64,000 nucleotides of DNA, taken from Symsagittifera roscoffensis (lineage: Eukaryota; Xenacoelomorpha; Acoela; Convolutidae). The notes under the pieces were generated by a model. That model was not told where the DNA came from. It saw only the letters and a list, made by a program, of their open reading frames with translations, and made no database searches. The position numbers and the translations under genes were made by a program. The DNA lies in assembly GCF_963678635.1 (NCBI RefSeq), contig NC_087062.1:47977283-48041282 (forward strand), written 5' to 3'. Below, in pieces: positions 1 to 10,099 of this stretch (its first letter is position 1; the number at the start of each line of letters is the position of its first letter).

Positions 1-495
1 CCTTCCCATTGCAGAATAAGAACTATACTACTGTGATTACTGTATTTTAGGGTTGAACTATGGAAGGCTATGATGGGAGAAACCCTTAAAAACCTCATAG
101 TAACTTATGATTACAATTTACTCCGATGTGAGACCAGCAGTCGTAAGCCAAAATACAAAAGGAGCGGGCGTAATGTAATGATACCTATTCTCAAAACCTT
201 AAGGTCTAGACTACGCGCAGATTTAAACTTCTCAAAAGTATGACAAAATCTGGGTAGAATTTAATATTAGAAGTGTTCCATCTCCCCAGATGGCAAGGCC
301 GAACCTTCCGACATCAAGTTGAACCCTCGGATTGAGTGGCGAACTCCGTGCGGATCCGAAACCTCCCGAGCAGAGAAAGAGAGAAGGTAGCGACGTTGTG
401 GTGATAAACTTTTGAAATAGTTTCAGAGTAATGCCGAGCAGGTGGGGCAACCTATCACTGGAAAAGGTGGTTCCCCTTCTACGTCCGTTTTGTCG
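1..495. other. unassigned sequence, no gene seen
   Basis: I see no convincing coding, RNA or repeat signal here. A minus-strand open stretch at 232-450 has no recognisable motif. About 20 bases at 395-420 resemble 5478-5500 (a GTGATAAACTT core), too short to call a repeat. It may be the 5' flank or leader of LINE-A, which starts downstream. Confidence 0.4.
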
Positions 496-574
496 CTAGA
501 GACCCTGGGGGAGCTGCAGTGATAGATTGAACAAGACGAAAACAAAAGGAACAGATATGAACGAAATTTCCCTA

Positions 575-600
575 ATTCTCTCTCTCTCTTTCGCTCTCTC
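575..600. repeat. CT-rich low-complexity tract
   Basis: A short run of CT dinucleotides interrupted by TTTCG. It is followed at about 603-620 by CAA triplets that read as a glutamine run entering the LINE-A ORF1 frame. Confidence 0.8.
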
Positions 601-602
601 AG

Positions 603-1359
603 CTACAACAACAACAACAGGAGCGGCAACCGTGGTGGCCCAACTATGCAGCTTCAACCGCGAAGAGCAATGACGACTGCCCCCAATGCGGAAAAACAAC
701 CGACAATGGAACCTCGTGTATCGGATCTGATGGATGTCAGATATGGAGTCACGCGAGCTGTGTACAGCTTAGTGACAATGATGTGGAAACAATACCAAAA
801 ATTGATGCTTGCAAATAGTTTTGTTCTACCTGTTTGACAAAGTTTGATATTACAAAACTATTATCACAGAAGTACAGATGCTCAAGTCGACTGTAGAAAG
901 ACATCAAGAAGACATTCAGACCTTGGCGGAGAACTTTAAGCAGTTCCATTCTGTTTTCAAGTCAAAATAGGCAAACGCGATAGCGGAACCACTTAAAAGA
1001 CAACCGTTTCAAGGGTATAGCTGAAATAACCGCAACGTAACACCATGAACGCAAAAAACTCATCTAGAAACAATATCATCGCTTTTGTCTGACATGGAGT
1101 TCAGAGTGCCTCCAGTGAAAGTTTCACGGATTAGGAAAGACACTGACGGCCATGTGCGTCCGGTTATTGTGGAATTTCAAACACTACTTCAAGCAAAATC
1201 AGTTATTTGAAAAAGCTATAAAAACCAAATTGTTCCAATCGAAACAAATATTCCTCAGTAGAGCACTGACTGATGATGAAAAAAACTAGAGAAGTAGGTG
1301 TTAAAACGAAGGTATGAGTCGATTCAAAGTGGAGTAAATCAAACAACATTACGATTCAA
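603..1359 (+). pseudogene. LINE-A ORF1 protein (PHD finger plus RRM-like domain), broken
   Basis: ORF1 of a CR1/L2-type non-LTR retrotransposon, a family whose ORF1 product binds the element RNA. In frame from about 603 a glutamine-rich start leads into a PHD-type zinc finger at about 660-840: CPQC, then a second cysteine pair, then WSHASC and CSTC. One in-frame TAG falls inside the finger. After a frame change an RNA-binding-like segment appears at about 1095-1200, with a basic KVSRIRKD stretch and RPVIVEF; the basic C-terminal tail ends near 1355. There are at least three frame breaks. The frame resumes without loss at 4730, after the LINE-B insertion, as the start of the endonuclease. ORF1 identity rests on the finger/RRM order and on that continuation. 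Confidence 0.7.
1349..1359 (+). repeat. left copy of LINE-B target-site duplication
   Basis: TTACGATTCAA here matches TTACGCATCAA at 4730-4740 (9 of 11). Both copies lie in the same LINE-A frame (LRFN / LRIK), as expected for a duplicated target flanking an insertion. Confidence 0.65.
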
Positions 1360-1360
1360 T

Positions 1361-1385
1361 TATATATATATATATATATATATAT
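1361..1385. repeat. (TA)n microsatellite, likely LINE-B 3' tail
   Basis: About 12 TA units. It sits exactly at the 3' end of the minus-strand LINE-B insertion, next to the target duplication, so I read it as the simple-repeat tail of that element. Confidence 0.75.
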
Positions 1386-1489
1386 TCTACAAAATGCCTC
1401 TTTTTGCAGGCTTATGATTAGCAAATTTATGAGTCTTACGCGGTCTCCTTCTTTCTGATCTGGCGAGTTCTCCAGTATTTTCTGTTACA

Positions 1490-2992
1490 GTCTGGATGAA
1501 GATGATATGAAGACGGCAAGATTCCACCAGTCTTCATCAGTGGCTTCGATGTACATTTCGGTGATATCCTCGAAATTCAAATGGTGTTTTTTTCTCTCAA
1601 ATTTCTGTAATAAGTGCAGTCGAACAGAAAATGCACGGCGTTTTCGCGTGTACCACAAATGCAGAAGGGACTATACGTTTTGGCTATTCTCCAGTAGATG
1701 ATTTTGACCACAGGTCATAGCTGTGATGTCTCTTATCGAACGTCTATCCATTTTCTCTGGTAGAAGAGCGGTCTGGACTCTCATTGGAGGGTATTCTGGG
1801 AATGTGAGGGACAATCGTTTGTTCCATCGGTGAAGTTGGAACTTTTTAATGTGTTGGGGTGTACTCCTGTAAACCAGTGTCCTGGCAGAACTTTGCGTGA
1901 CGGCGTTTCATGATGCATGAGAGCTGACTACTCGAAATGTTCAGTGTCGTCGTGCACGAATCACCTCTTAAAAAGATTTTATGAGCAAATTTGGCTTGTG
2001 ATGTCTCTATCTGCAGGTCGATTGGAACAATACTGCAAATAACTTCCAGTTTCTCCTCTGCGTGCGGGTATTGAGATGCCGTCGCTTCAAGCAACACTCG
2101 GTACCACAAACTGTCGTTTCTAAACCACGAAGATTCCGACCAAATATGAGCAAGATAAGTCCATACTGGAAGAACCGTAGCTTGCAGCAGTTTCATGACG
2201 CATGTCGTGTTCAGACCGAATTTTAGAATTGGTTGTATACAGTACCATGCTTTTGTTGCCTTCCGTGTACTCTCTTCAAATTGGGGTTTGAACGTCAGAT
2301 TCTGATCTATCGTCACTCCCAATGCTGTTGACTGTGTCGCAAACTTGATGAGCTTCCCTTGTAAAACCACCTGGTCCAGGGGTGTACTCCTGTAAACCAG
2401 TGTCCTGGCAGAACTTTGCGTGACGGCGTTTCATGATGCATGAGAGCTGACTACTCGAAATGTTCAGTGTCGTCGTGCACGAATCACCTCTTAAAAAGAT
2501 TTTATGAGCAAATTTGGCTTGTGATGTCTCTATCTGCAGGTCGATTGGAACAATACTGCAAATAACTTCCAGTTTCTCCTCTGCGTGCGGGTATTGAGAT
2601 GCCGTCGCTTCAAGCAACACTCGGTACCACAAACTGTCGTTTCTAAACCACGAAGATTCCGACCAAATATGAGCAAGATAAGTCCATACTGGAAGAACCG
2701 TAGCTTGCAGCAGTTTCATGACGCATGTCGTGTTCAGACCGAATTTTAGAATTGGTTGTATACAGTACCATGCTTTTGTTGCCTTCCGTGTACTCTCTTC
2801 AAATTGGGGTTTGAACGTCAGATTCTGATCTATCGTCACTCCCAATGCTGTTGACTGTGTCGCAAACTTGATGAGCTTCCCTTGTAAAACCACCTGGTCC
2901 AGCATATTCGTATCCACTGTTGCGCGTCGACCTGGAGTTAAAATTACTACCTCTGTCTTGGATCCTGAAGCCAATAACCTCCATTTCAGCAA
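1490..2992 (-). pseudogene. LINE-B ORF2 C-terminal region
   Basis: Continues from the reverse transcriptase. At 2992 it reads through the conserved GSKTEV/ILTPG stretch that follows the palm in CR1-like enzymes, then the LGVTIDQNLTF motif. The frame is thrown out by the 523-bp tandem duplication (523 is not a multiple of three), so the first pass ends in a wrong frame and the second pass at 2370-1846 repeats it. Further downstream, at about 1680-1560, a CCHC-like knuckle is readable: CICGTREN, then H and FDCTYY. Role in the family: nucleic-acid binding by the C-terminal knuckle. Not functional here. Confidence 0.7.
1856..2901. repeat. 523-bp direct tandem duplication inside LINE-B
   Basis: Two copies, 1856-2378 and 2379-2901, appear identical base for base as far as I could compare. 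Both begin GGGGTGTACTCCTG and end at CCTGGTCCAG. The lack of differences suggests either a very recent duplication or an assembly error. Confidence 0.9.
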
Positions 2993-3046
2993 CTAAGCTG
3001 TAATGTGATCACAGTCCGCTTTCAAAGATTTCAATGCAATATCTAC

Positions 3047-4060
3047 TCACACTCCGACATTCACCAATGTTGAGTCGTCTGCATACTTGAATGCCTTCCC
3101 TTTGCACTTTGAAAATACGTCTACTGTGTAGAATATGAAAAGCAAGGGCGAAAAAATACTACCATGTGGAAGTCCCACTGTGGCTTTGAACGCGTCAGAG
3201 AAGTTTTTTCCATTTTTCAACCGTACTTGTCTAGTACGGACAAAACTGTCTAGTAAGTCATACATTTTTCCATTGACTCCTGCTTTGACGAGTTTGGACA
3301 TGAGGCCGTCTATCCATATTGAATCAAATGCTTTCTCTAGGTCTATAAATAGAGCTGCGGCGGCTTTGCCTGTTTGTGTGTGAGTTTGAATATAATCCAC
3401 TAGCTTGTAAAAGTATCTACCCGTACTACGATGACCTCTAAAACCCTCTTGTTCTTCGCCTATTTGATTGGTTTCTTCCAGGTACTTCCTCAGTTTAGTT
3501 TCAAGAACTCTTTCAAATATTTTACCGACATACGAGGTTAAAGTGATGGGTCGAAAACTATTGGCAATGGTATAGTCGGTTTTGTGAGGCTTGTGTAGAA
3601 ATGTTACCATTCCTGCTTTCTAGACCCATTTTCCTGTATCAAAACTGAGCTCGTAGAGCCTGATTAGTGCAGCTCTGAATAGAAATCCCGATTTCTTCAA
3701 CATAAGGGGGTAGATGATGTCCGGGTCTGCTGATTTATTTGAGACTTTCATTTTCGATATTGCGTTGTCGATTTCGTTCATACTGATGCTTCGGTTCATC
3801 TCGTTTTCTTCCACAATTTCATCCGGAGTTATCTGTTCTCTGTGGATATTCTTGCGAACTAATTTCTCCCAGTTCTCGTCAAACTGATGGTCCGATAGAT
3901 AGCGACCTGAGAAGAAAATTTGAAACAGGTAATCGAATTTCTCACTTTCGTTATGAAGAATTTTACTGTCCTTCATAAGGCATCCCATTGATAGAACCGT
4001 TTCTTTGCCGAATATTTTGTTTTCTGATTGCCAAGATGTTGAACCGGAGGAATTGTTCAT
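3047..4060 (-). pseudogene. LINE-B reverse transcriptase
   Basis: RNA-directed DNA polymerase of a CR1/L2-like LINE. From 4060 to 3620 is the connector that precedes the fingers (SADPDIIYPLML). One amber stop at about 3618 separates it from the fingers and palm at 3610-3047. Visible motifs: FRPITLTSYVGKIFER, EGFRGHRST, FIDLEKAFDSI (palm A), VGLPHGSIFSPLLF (normally PQGS, here PHGS) and the active site KYADDSTL. The reading stays open through the palm, so this is one of the better-preserved enzymes in the window. It joins the C-terminal region at 2992 after a frame break. Confidence 0.85.
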
Positions 4061-4729
4061 AGTTGTGGCGCACTTGAAATAATTTTGTCGTGATGTCGGT
4101 AACAGCTACTTGAATTCGTCTCGTAGTTCTTTGTATTGAAACGTGCGAATTGGATCGGATCTGAATTTCATATTTCTCTTTGAGGCGCGCAGTTTTTCTG
4201 ATAAATCTCGCAGTTCTTTTGTGAAATACGGTTTCATATGAGCCGAGGGTCTTCGATTTGGTACACAAACTATTCTAGAGTCCTGAAGAAGCTGAAGCAG
4301 TCTATTCCACAACTCACGTGGCTCATCTGTTGAAACGAGTTCTGGCCACTGAGATGCGATATGCGTGTTTAATGTTTGTCGCCAGATCTCCCAGTTGGCT
4401 TTCGACCAGTCTGGTGAAGGGTTACCTTCTTTTGATGGACCAAAATTGAATGAGTTCCACAACGGTACATGTCCCCGATTTGGTGCCCCTGTGTAAAATT
4501 CCACCTCTGTGTCTGTCGAATACCCTGTTGATCGGTCATTCATCGACTTTGAACACAAAATGTGGTCGATAACGCTTTGGCCTCCTCCAGTGCAGAAAAA
4601 TGTTGGCTCCCCTTCATGTAGATTAATAGACAGTGCTTCTGTTGGAAAGCAAGCAGATCCTCGCCGTTTGCATTGCAGATTTTGTCTCCCCAAGCAAAAT
4701 TGAACCAAATGCTTTCTCTAGGTGCTTTC
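3999..4729 (-). pseudogene. LINE-B endonuclease, C-terminal half
   Basis: APE-type (EEP fold) endonuclease that nicks the target in non-LTR retrotransposition. The copy begins within the GDFN motif (only FNFAWGDK is readable), continues in a second frame with GGGQSVIDHILCSKS at about 4640-4590, and keeps the terminal NRGHVPLWNSF at about 4480, equivalent to the catalytic SDH-PL motif with H retained. The linker to the reverse transcriptase runs to about 4000 in two frames. The catalytic N-terminal half is absent (5' truncation). Confidence 0.75.
4699..4723 (-). repeat. 25-bp filler at LINE-B 5' junction, matching its own RT region
   Basis: These 25 bases match 3318-3342 at 24 of 25 positions, in the same sense orientation. 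The source encodes the palm-A motif LEKAFDSI. It lies exactly between the truncated endonuclease and the right target duplication, so it looks like cDNA copied after a template jump on the same RNA. Confidence 0.65.
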
Positions 4730-5060
4730 TTACGCATCAAACAGTTTCTACTGAACCAGAACGGGATTATGGTTCCATTGACCAATTACAACCAACCACC
4801 AAAGTTCCTCCTGCTGAATGTACGTTCCTTAAAGAAACCAAAATGTGTTAAGTACTTGGCTACTGATGTAGCCATGTACAAAAGAGATATTTGTTGCACA
4901 ACCGAAACATGGCTTACAAATGGCTATAATGATATGTACAAACATAATTCAGCGAGACAAACTGGTGGAGGCGTCTGTGTTTACTACAGAAATCATTTTG
5001 AGGTTTCAAGAATTACGCCGACTGGAATCATGAGTTACTTCTGTCGCATATTCAATTAAG
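4730..5060 (+). pseudogene. LINE-A ORF2 endonuclease, N-terminal part
   Basis: Resumes the plus-strand LINE-A frame directly after the LINE-B insertion. It reads LRIKQFLLNQNG, then the start of the APE endonuclease: FLLLNVRSLKKP (conserved N-R-S), DICCTTETWL (catalytic TETWL glutamate) and GGGVCVYYRN. It stops at 5058, about 100 residues in, at the edge of a Gypsy LTR. The missing remainder of ORF2 is not found on this strand nearby, so LINE-A is truncated by the LTR or by deletion. Confidence 0.8.
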
Positions 5061-5123
5061 AAATCAGCTTTTTACTAACGGCGTCATTTATTTTCTACCC
5101 AACTCTCCCACTGCTAGTCTGCT

Positions 5124-5425
5124 TGCAACATTCGCCCGGAAGTACATATAGACGGAAAAAAAACATAGGTTGTAAAACGACTGGCTAGCGTCTAAACACA
5201 GCTCTACATGCTTTTAACCGTCTCTACCAAAGCCAGTTCTTTGCGTGGTCCTTTCAGCATCGGGTCGACAAAATTGTAACTGTTTTGGGCTTCGGTCAGA
5301 ACGCTCAGATTAACTTAGTTTTATGCAAAAATAGTGAGCTCACGACTGGATCTGTATCTCCAGACCACGAGGTCACTCCTAAAAACAGGGCTACTACTTA
5401 TTTATTTTATTACTATTGTTTTTGT
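5124..5425 (-). mobile_element. Gypsy LTR-1, 3' part (split LTR)
   Basis: Minus-strand 3' third of a Gypsy LTR. The end at 5124 is an altered form of the CGAATGTTACA terminus. It contains the diagnostic AACTGGCTTTGGTAGAGACGG-like block and the GAGTGACCTCGTGGTC block seen at 25650-25880. The rest of this LTR lies at 8859-9483; joining the two and removing one 11-bp duplication gives about 916 bp, close to the 896-bp LTR at 42533. Confidence 0.8.
5415..5425. repeat. target-site duplication, left copy (ATTGTTTTTGT)
   Basis: Identical to 8859-8869. In unsplit LTRs (for example near 29930) the corresponding ACAAAAACAAT occurs once, so this is a true duplicated target, 11 bp. Confidence 0.85.
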
Positions 5426-5737
5426 AATATAATAAATAAGCACTCATGCTTGTTGTGATAAATACATTAGCCTAATTGTTGTGATAAACTTATTAAATAG
5501 ATCATATGCGCGCTGGGCTTTCCTCTTCTGGTTATCTTACCAAATCTCGCCGTCCCAGCCGTAGGCGAGTGAAGTTTCCCTGGCGTAACTAGACGCAAGA
5601 AGGAGTGATCTGGTGAATCGACCTCCAAATCGACGTCAGGTTGTACCACTCCTTTCTTTTTTTCTCTCTTTTTTTTCTTTTTTTTTCATCGCCTTTGCCT
5701 CAGCAATTGTAAACCCTAATTGAAAGTGGTTACATGT

Positions 5738-5939
5738 CAGTATTTAGACAACCGCGTATTCAGACTGGTCAGTATTTAGACAAAATACCGTTTCAACCAA
5801 TCAGAATCGAGACAAAGAAGAAATTATTAAATAATTATTATTTATTTCAGATTATTTATGTCTTTTCTCGATTCTGATTGGTTCATACAGTATTTGTCTA
5901 AATACTGACGAGTATGAATACGCGGCTGTCTAAATACTG
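5738..5939. mobile_element. MITE with ~80-bp terminal inverted repeats
   Basis: A 202-bp palindromic element. The left arm starts CAGTATTTAGACAACCGCG; the reverse complement of the right arm starts CAGTATTTAGACAGCCGCG, and the two stay alike for about 80 bp to a shared AACCAATCAGAATCGAGA. The middle 40 bp is AT-rich. Each arm holds a second GTCAGTATTTAGACA, so this 13-15-mer occurs four times. No open frame; no clear target duplication. The superfamily is not assigned. Confidence 0.85.
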
Positions 5940-5999
5940 GCTGCACTCCGTGAAAGTAGTCCAGAACTCATAGAAACCACCAGGAAAATATAAACCGAA

Positions 6000-8704
6000 G
6001 TGGTCCACTGGAAACCGGTCTTTATGATCTTGTCAAAAAATAAAGTTGGTTATAACTTTATTGAAACCCTGAATAGAACTTTGAACAGCCTAATAAAAAA
6101 CAACGAAAATACCTTCGCAATGCACGCAGCAATGATTTTTCCACACTTATTACTGTGCAAAACAAAGTCCAAAATTGATGGATCTTTATCCAAAACATTA
6201 GCAAGGCGACTTAAGCAATGGCAAGACGGAGACCTGGATAGAATAAATAACCTAGGAAAGGCGCTGCAAATGCGCGTGCTAAAAGGAAGAAGAAGGAAAA
6301 CTGAAACTGTAGCACAACAGTTCAAAAAACTAATGAATACTGGAGAAATATCAAGCGCAATTGCAAAACTAACAGACACATCTAAAGGCGTTCTTTTGCT
6401 CGACGAGATTGTCAAAGGTAAGACAGTTGAACAAACTCTCTTAGAGAAACACCCACCATCTGAACCAATTAATGAGAACTATATTGCACCAGTCTCACAG
6501 GAAACAATTCCTTTCCATCCATCGATATTTCATCAGGTAAACGGTCAACATATCAAGAAGGCAGCCATGAGAACGCACGGATTGCATGGACCATCTGGCC
6601 TCGATGCGAATGAATGGAGACGTATTCTAACTCACTTCGGGCAACAATCAGTTGAAATTTCAAAAACAATTGCTAAAATTGCCAAAAAATTGGCCACAGA
6701 AGAACTAAATCCAGAACTAATGGAACCATATAACGCATGCAGATTAATACCCTTAGATAAGAATCCAGGGGTAAGACCCATAGGCATAGGAGAAGTTATG
6801 CGTAGGATAATAGGGCGAACAATAACTAAATGCAAAAAAAAACGAACTCATATCGCTCGGTTCAAACTACCAACTCTGCCTAGGACAAAAATGTGGCATT
6901 GAATATGCGATCCACATGCTAAGAGATCAATTCAGCAAAACTTCCGCCGATGCTGTTTTACTGATAGATGCCGAAAACGCTTTCAACTCGCGGAACCGAA
7001 AGCTGGCATTAAAAAACATCGAAAATACCTGCCCTTCCATTTTAACAGCGATTAAGAACTCCTACTCCAATCCATCTGAACTATTCGTTAACAAAAAGCA
7101 ATCTACTTCAAGAAGGGACAACCCAGGGGGATCCACTAGCAATGGCCATGTACGGTCTAGCCATAATACCCCTCATAAAACTTTTATCAGTAGACGATGT
7201 AACCCAGAAATGGTACGAAGACGACGGAAACGCAGTCGGTAAATTAAGCAATCTACGAACCGTCCTCGATAAAATTGTATCACTGGGTAAATTTTTCGGC
7301 TACCACGTGAAAGCATCCAAATGCCAACTCATTGTCAAAGATGAAAATCCTCTCAAATACAGGAATCACTAAAAAGTTAGGAGCCCGAGTGCTTGGTTCA
7401 GTTATTGGAACAGAATCTGAATGTAAAAAGTTACTCGAATTTCAACAGAATGAGCAAATCAAGATTTTGAAAAAACTAACGAAAATTGCTAAAACCTCCC
7501 CTCAAAACGTTTATGCCTGCTATACTAAAGGAGTTCAAAAAAAGCTTTCATTTCTCGCCAGGACAACGCCTAACACTATAGAAAACTTAGAAATATGTGA
7601 AAATATTATCAAAGAACAATTATTACCTAACCTAGTCGGTAAAGACACTTTAAACCCCCAGTTCCGTGAGATATCTTCCTTACCCCTTAAAATGGGCGGA
7701 CTTAACATCAAGCTGCCATCCGATCATGAAAGCTACCTAGAAGGTCTTAGGAAACATCACTGGTACTGGAATCTCAAGATCCTATTACAACAGTAACACA
7801 GCAAGAAAAAATATGTACGAAAATCAAAAAAAAATTGAAAACTGATAGAACAAATCGAAAAAAAAAAACAAACCTCATTAACTCCTTAAATGAAACAGAT
7901 AAATACGCAATCGACCTGGCCTCTGAAAAGGGAGCCTTTAACTGGCTCAATGCTCTACCACTGAGCAGATACAACTTCAACCTGAATAAATCAGAGTTCA
8001 GAGATGGTATTTACTTAAGATACGGATGGGAACCAACCAAAACCCCACTCACATGTGCATGTGGTGCTGATTTTAACTTGACACATGCGCTTCACTGTGC
8101 AAAGGGTGGTTACACACACATAAGACAGAATGAAATCAGAGACACTTTCGCCAACCTCATGAACGAGGTTTGCCATGACGTCGCGGTTGAGCGGAAACTT
8201 CAGCCGTTGCAAGGCTAAAGCTTTGTCAACAATTCAACTACAAGTGAAGATGAGGCACAACTTGACATTAAGGCAAACGGACTCTGTCGTTCACGATTCA
8301 GCCGCGCTTTCTTTGATGTGAAAGTTTTCAACCCCCATGCCAAAACATCGGGAAAACTGCATAAGGATGCATACAAATACCACGAAACGCCGAAGAACTC
8401 CAAATATCAGCAAAGAATTTTAAACGTAGAGCAGAGTAGCTTCTGCCCGCTAATTTTTGGATGCACCGGTGGCGCTGCTCCAACAGCCACGCGGACGATG
8501 CAGCGATTTGCCGAAAAACTAAGTGAAAAAAGACAAGAAAGCTATCCAGAATCTATAAACTACATAAGAACTAAAATAAGCTTCGCGCTTCTGAGGAGCT
8601 CTATACTTTGTATAAGGGGGTGCAGATCGCAGCGCAAATTTCAATTTATCGACAACTCCATAAGCGCCATTGTAGGGATGGACGGTCGTCAAAAGGACGG
8701 CTAA
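6000..8704 (+). pseudogene. non-LTR reverse transcriptase / putative restriction-like endonuclease protein
   Basis: Reverse transcriptase of a family common in marine invertebrates and distinct from the LINEs here. Domains in order: helical N-terminus (6000-6500); HGPSGLDANEWRRIL and CRLIPLDKNPGVRPIGIGEV (fingers, 6590-6800); VLLIDAENAFNS (palm A, about 6955); TQGDPLAMAMYGL (palm B', about 7125); active site YEDDGNAVGKL at about 7210, where YADD is usual; GYHVKASKCQLIVK; a helical thumb to 7790; a zinc-knuckle-like CACG, HAL, C segment at about 8055-8100 with RQNEIRD; and SRAFFDVKVFNP (about 8300), which resembles a PD-(D/E)xK endonuclease core. Frameshifts near 6830, 7110, 7360, 7790 and 8215. 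The endonuclease role is inference. Confidence 0.75.
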
Positions 8705-8858
8705 GATAAATTAACATTTTGACGAAGCATTTAATGCTGATTTATGACTTCATTGCTGATATATATGCATTTTTATATCGCTGGTATGGCCCTATCCAGC
8801 TTGTGCACTTACCGTAACTAAACGGAAGGGCCCCTTTTGTAATTTAGTTTTTTTTTAA

Positions 8859-8869
8859 ATTGTTTTTGT
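8859..8869. repeat. target-site duplication, right copy (ATTGTTTTTGT)
   Basis: Second copy of the 11-bp duplication at 5415-5425, marking the 3' end of the non-LTR insertion. Confidence 0.85.
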
Positions 8870-9483
8870 TCAGTTGATAAAAATCATCATTCAAATTGGA
8901 GATGAATCAACCCTTTCCCTCAACTCCTAGCTTCTCATTATCTGAAAATTAAATTAGGTGTTATTAAATCAATTCAGGACATTCCAGGAAGCTAAGAGTT
9001 TGTTAGAATAAAGTTCAAGTTCTCTTCCCGAGACCCTTCCGGATTCTTAAATCCGGACAAAGAACAGTCTTATCTTCTTTCCGGAAGGCTGGTAACGTCG
9101 TCCCAACACCATCCTGGTTCTCGGGAGTTGCTTTATAACGATTGTAGCTGCACAATCGTTACAACTTATGGAGTGGTCTTCCATAATTAAATTCAATTGC
9201 TATTTCAATTTTTATCGTAGGCTTGTCGTTCACCAAGTCTATTTAAACGAATCTTGTTTTTGGGTTTTTCTAATTTTCAATTGTCGCGATATTTCTAGGT
9301 CGTTTTTATTTTGGAACGAATTTTTAGAAATTATTACTTCACGCCAAGCTGACCATTCCCGATTCGTCAAATTGGCAGAATAATACTACTAATCCGCCAA
9401 AACCACCAATCTTTCCAGTTCACGGTCACATTAAAAATTCGAAGTCGGCATGATTTTTGACGGCATTCTGTTCGAATGTCCCA
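8859..9483 (-). mobile_element. Gypsy LTR-1, 5' part (split LTR)
   Basis: Minus-strand first two thirds of the LTR. Its start (9483) is a variant of TGTGACATTCGACCAGAATGG. It carries the AATCCGGAAGGGTCTCGGGAAGAG block and a perfect 10-bp inverted repeat, TAACGATTGT / ACAATCGTTA, at 9136-9161. Confidence 0.8.
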
Positions 9484-9721
9484 GCTTGTTGATCAAGTTT
9501 TGGATACTTCGGAGTTCGAACTCAGAAATGGTTAATCAGCTGTTCTGCTTTTCTGAAATTTTTTTCAGAAGCTTTCGGTCATCACATCAACTGTTCCCAG
9601 TGACCAAAAAGCCGTTATTTGCGAGCCCAGTTTAATTGTTGCACAGGTTAAACTTAAAGTTTCGTAAAGTCTTAACGTAAAGAAAACACCGCGCAAGACT
9701 TGGGCTTGGCATGGACGCCTT
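9484..9721 (-). other. 238-bp remnant between two Gypsy LTRs
   Basis: All that remains between LTR-2 (upstream on this strand) and LTR-1. No coding motif is seen. It is probably the internal region of an element reduced to two LTRs by deletion. Confidence 0.5.
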
Positions 9722-10012
9722 TGTAACATTAGCAAGGAAAGTACATAACGACGGAAACAAAAACTATATCCTATAACTACTGGCTGGCATCAAGATAGAG
9801 CTTTAAGTGATTTTAACCGTCTCTACCAAATCCAGTTTATAATGTTCCTCATAACACCGGGTCGACGAGTCATTACGGAATATTGGCTCTAAGCCGAGTC
9901 GCGCAAAATAACTTAGTTTCGTTCAAATTAGTGAACTCATGGCTGGTCTCTGGTATCCCCTGACCAAGAGGTCACTCCTGAAAACAAAGTAGATACATTA
10001 TCATTATTAGAT
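9722..10012 (-). mobile_element. Gypsy LTR-2, 3' part
   Basis: Ends at 9722 with TGTAACATT (complement of the LTR terminus) and carries the same GGTAGAGACGGTTAAAA-like and GGAGTGACC blocks as LTR-1. Its 5' part is cut off at the 3' end of LINE-C. Confidence 0.75.
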
Positions 10013-10099
10013 TCCCATATTACCATTAGTTCAGTTCAGTTTAGTTTTCTGATCATTCAGGCGTTTTGTCGCCTCTATCGATCAGCTAATGATGTACTC

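Larger units (their letters stand above)
1360..4729 (-). mobile_element. LINE-B: 5'-truncated CR1/L2-type retrotransposon nested in LINE-A
   Basis: A 3.37-kb minus-strand insertion. In sense order it holds the C-terminal half of an APE-type endonuclease, a connector, reverse transcriptase, a long C-terminal region with a CCHC-like knuckle, and a (TA)n tail. It is 5'-truncated inside the endonuclease right after the GDFN region. The 11-bp imperfect duplication (1349-1359 and 4730-4740) and restoration of the LINE-A frame on its removal support target-primed insertion. It carries a 523-bp internal tandem duplication and a 25-bp filler at its 5' end. Confidence 0.8.
5426..8858 (+). mobile_element. 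non-LTR retroelement with RLE-like C-terminus, inserted in LTR-1
   Basis: A 3433-bp plus-strand insertion bounded by a perfect 11-bp duplication inside a known repeat, so its ends are defined to the base. It comprises about 570 bp of leader (with a MITE at 5738-5939), a broken coding region at 6000-8704 and a 154-bp 3' UTR ending in a T-rich, then short A-rich stretch. A long target duplication and no terminal repeats fit target-primed insertion. Confidence 0.8.

Noticed and set aside
1349-5060. Twin-priming 5' inversion of a single LINE (endonuclease start on plus, rest on minus strand)
   Set aside because: The geometry fits at first sight, but LINE-A ORF1 at 603-1359 lies on the plus strand in continuous frame with the endonuclease start, and an 11-base duplication flanks the minus-strand part. 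Nested insertion explains more.
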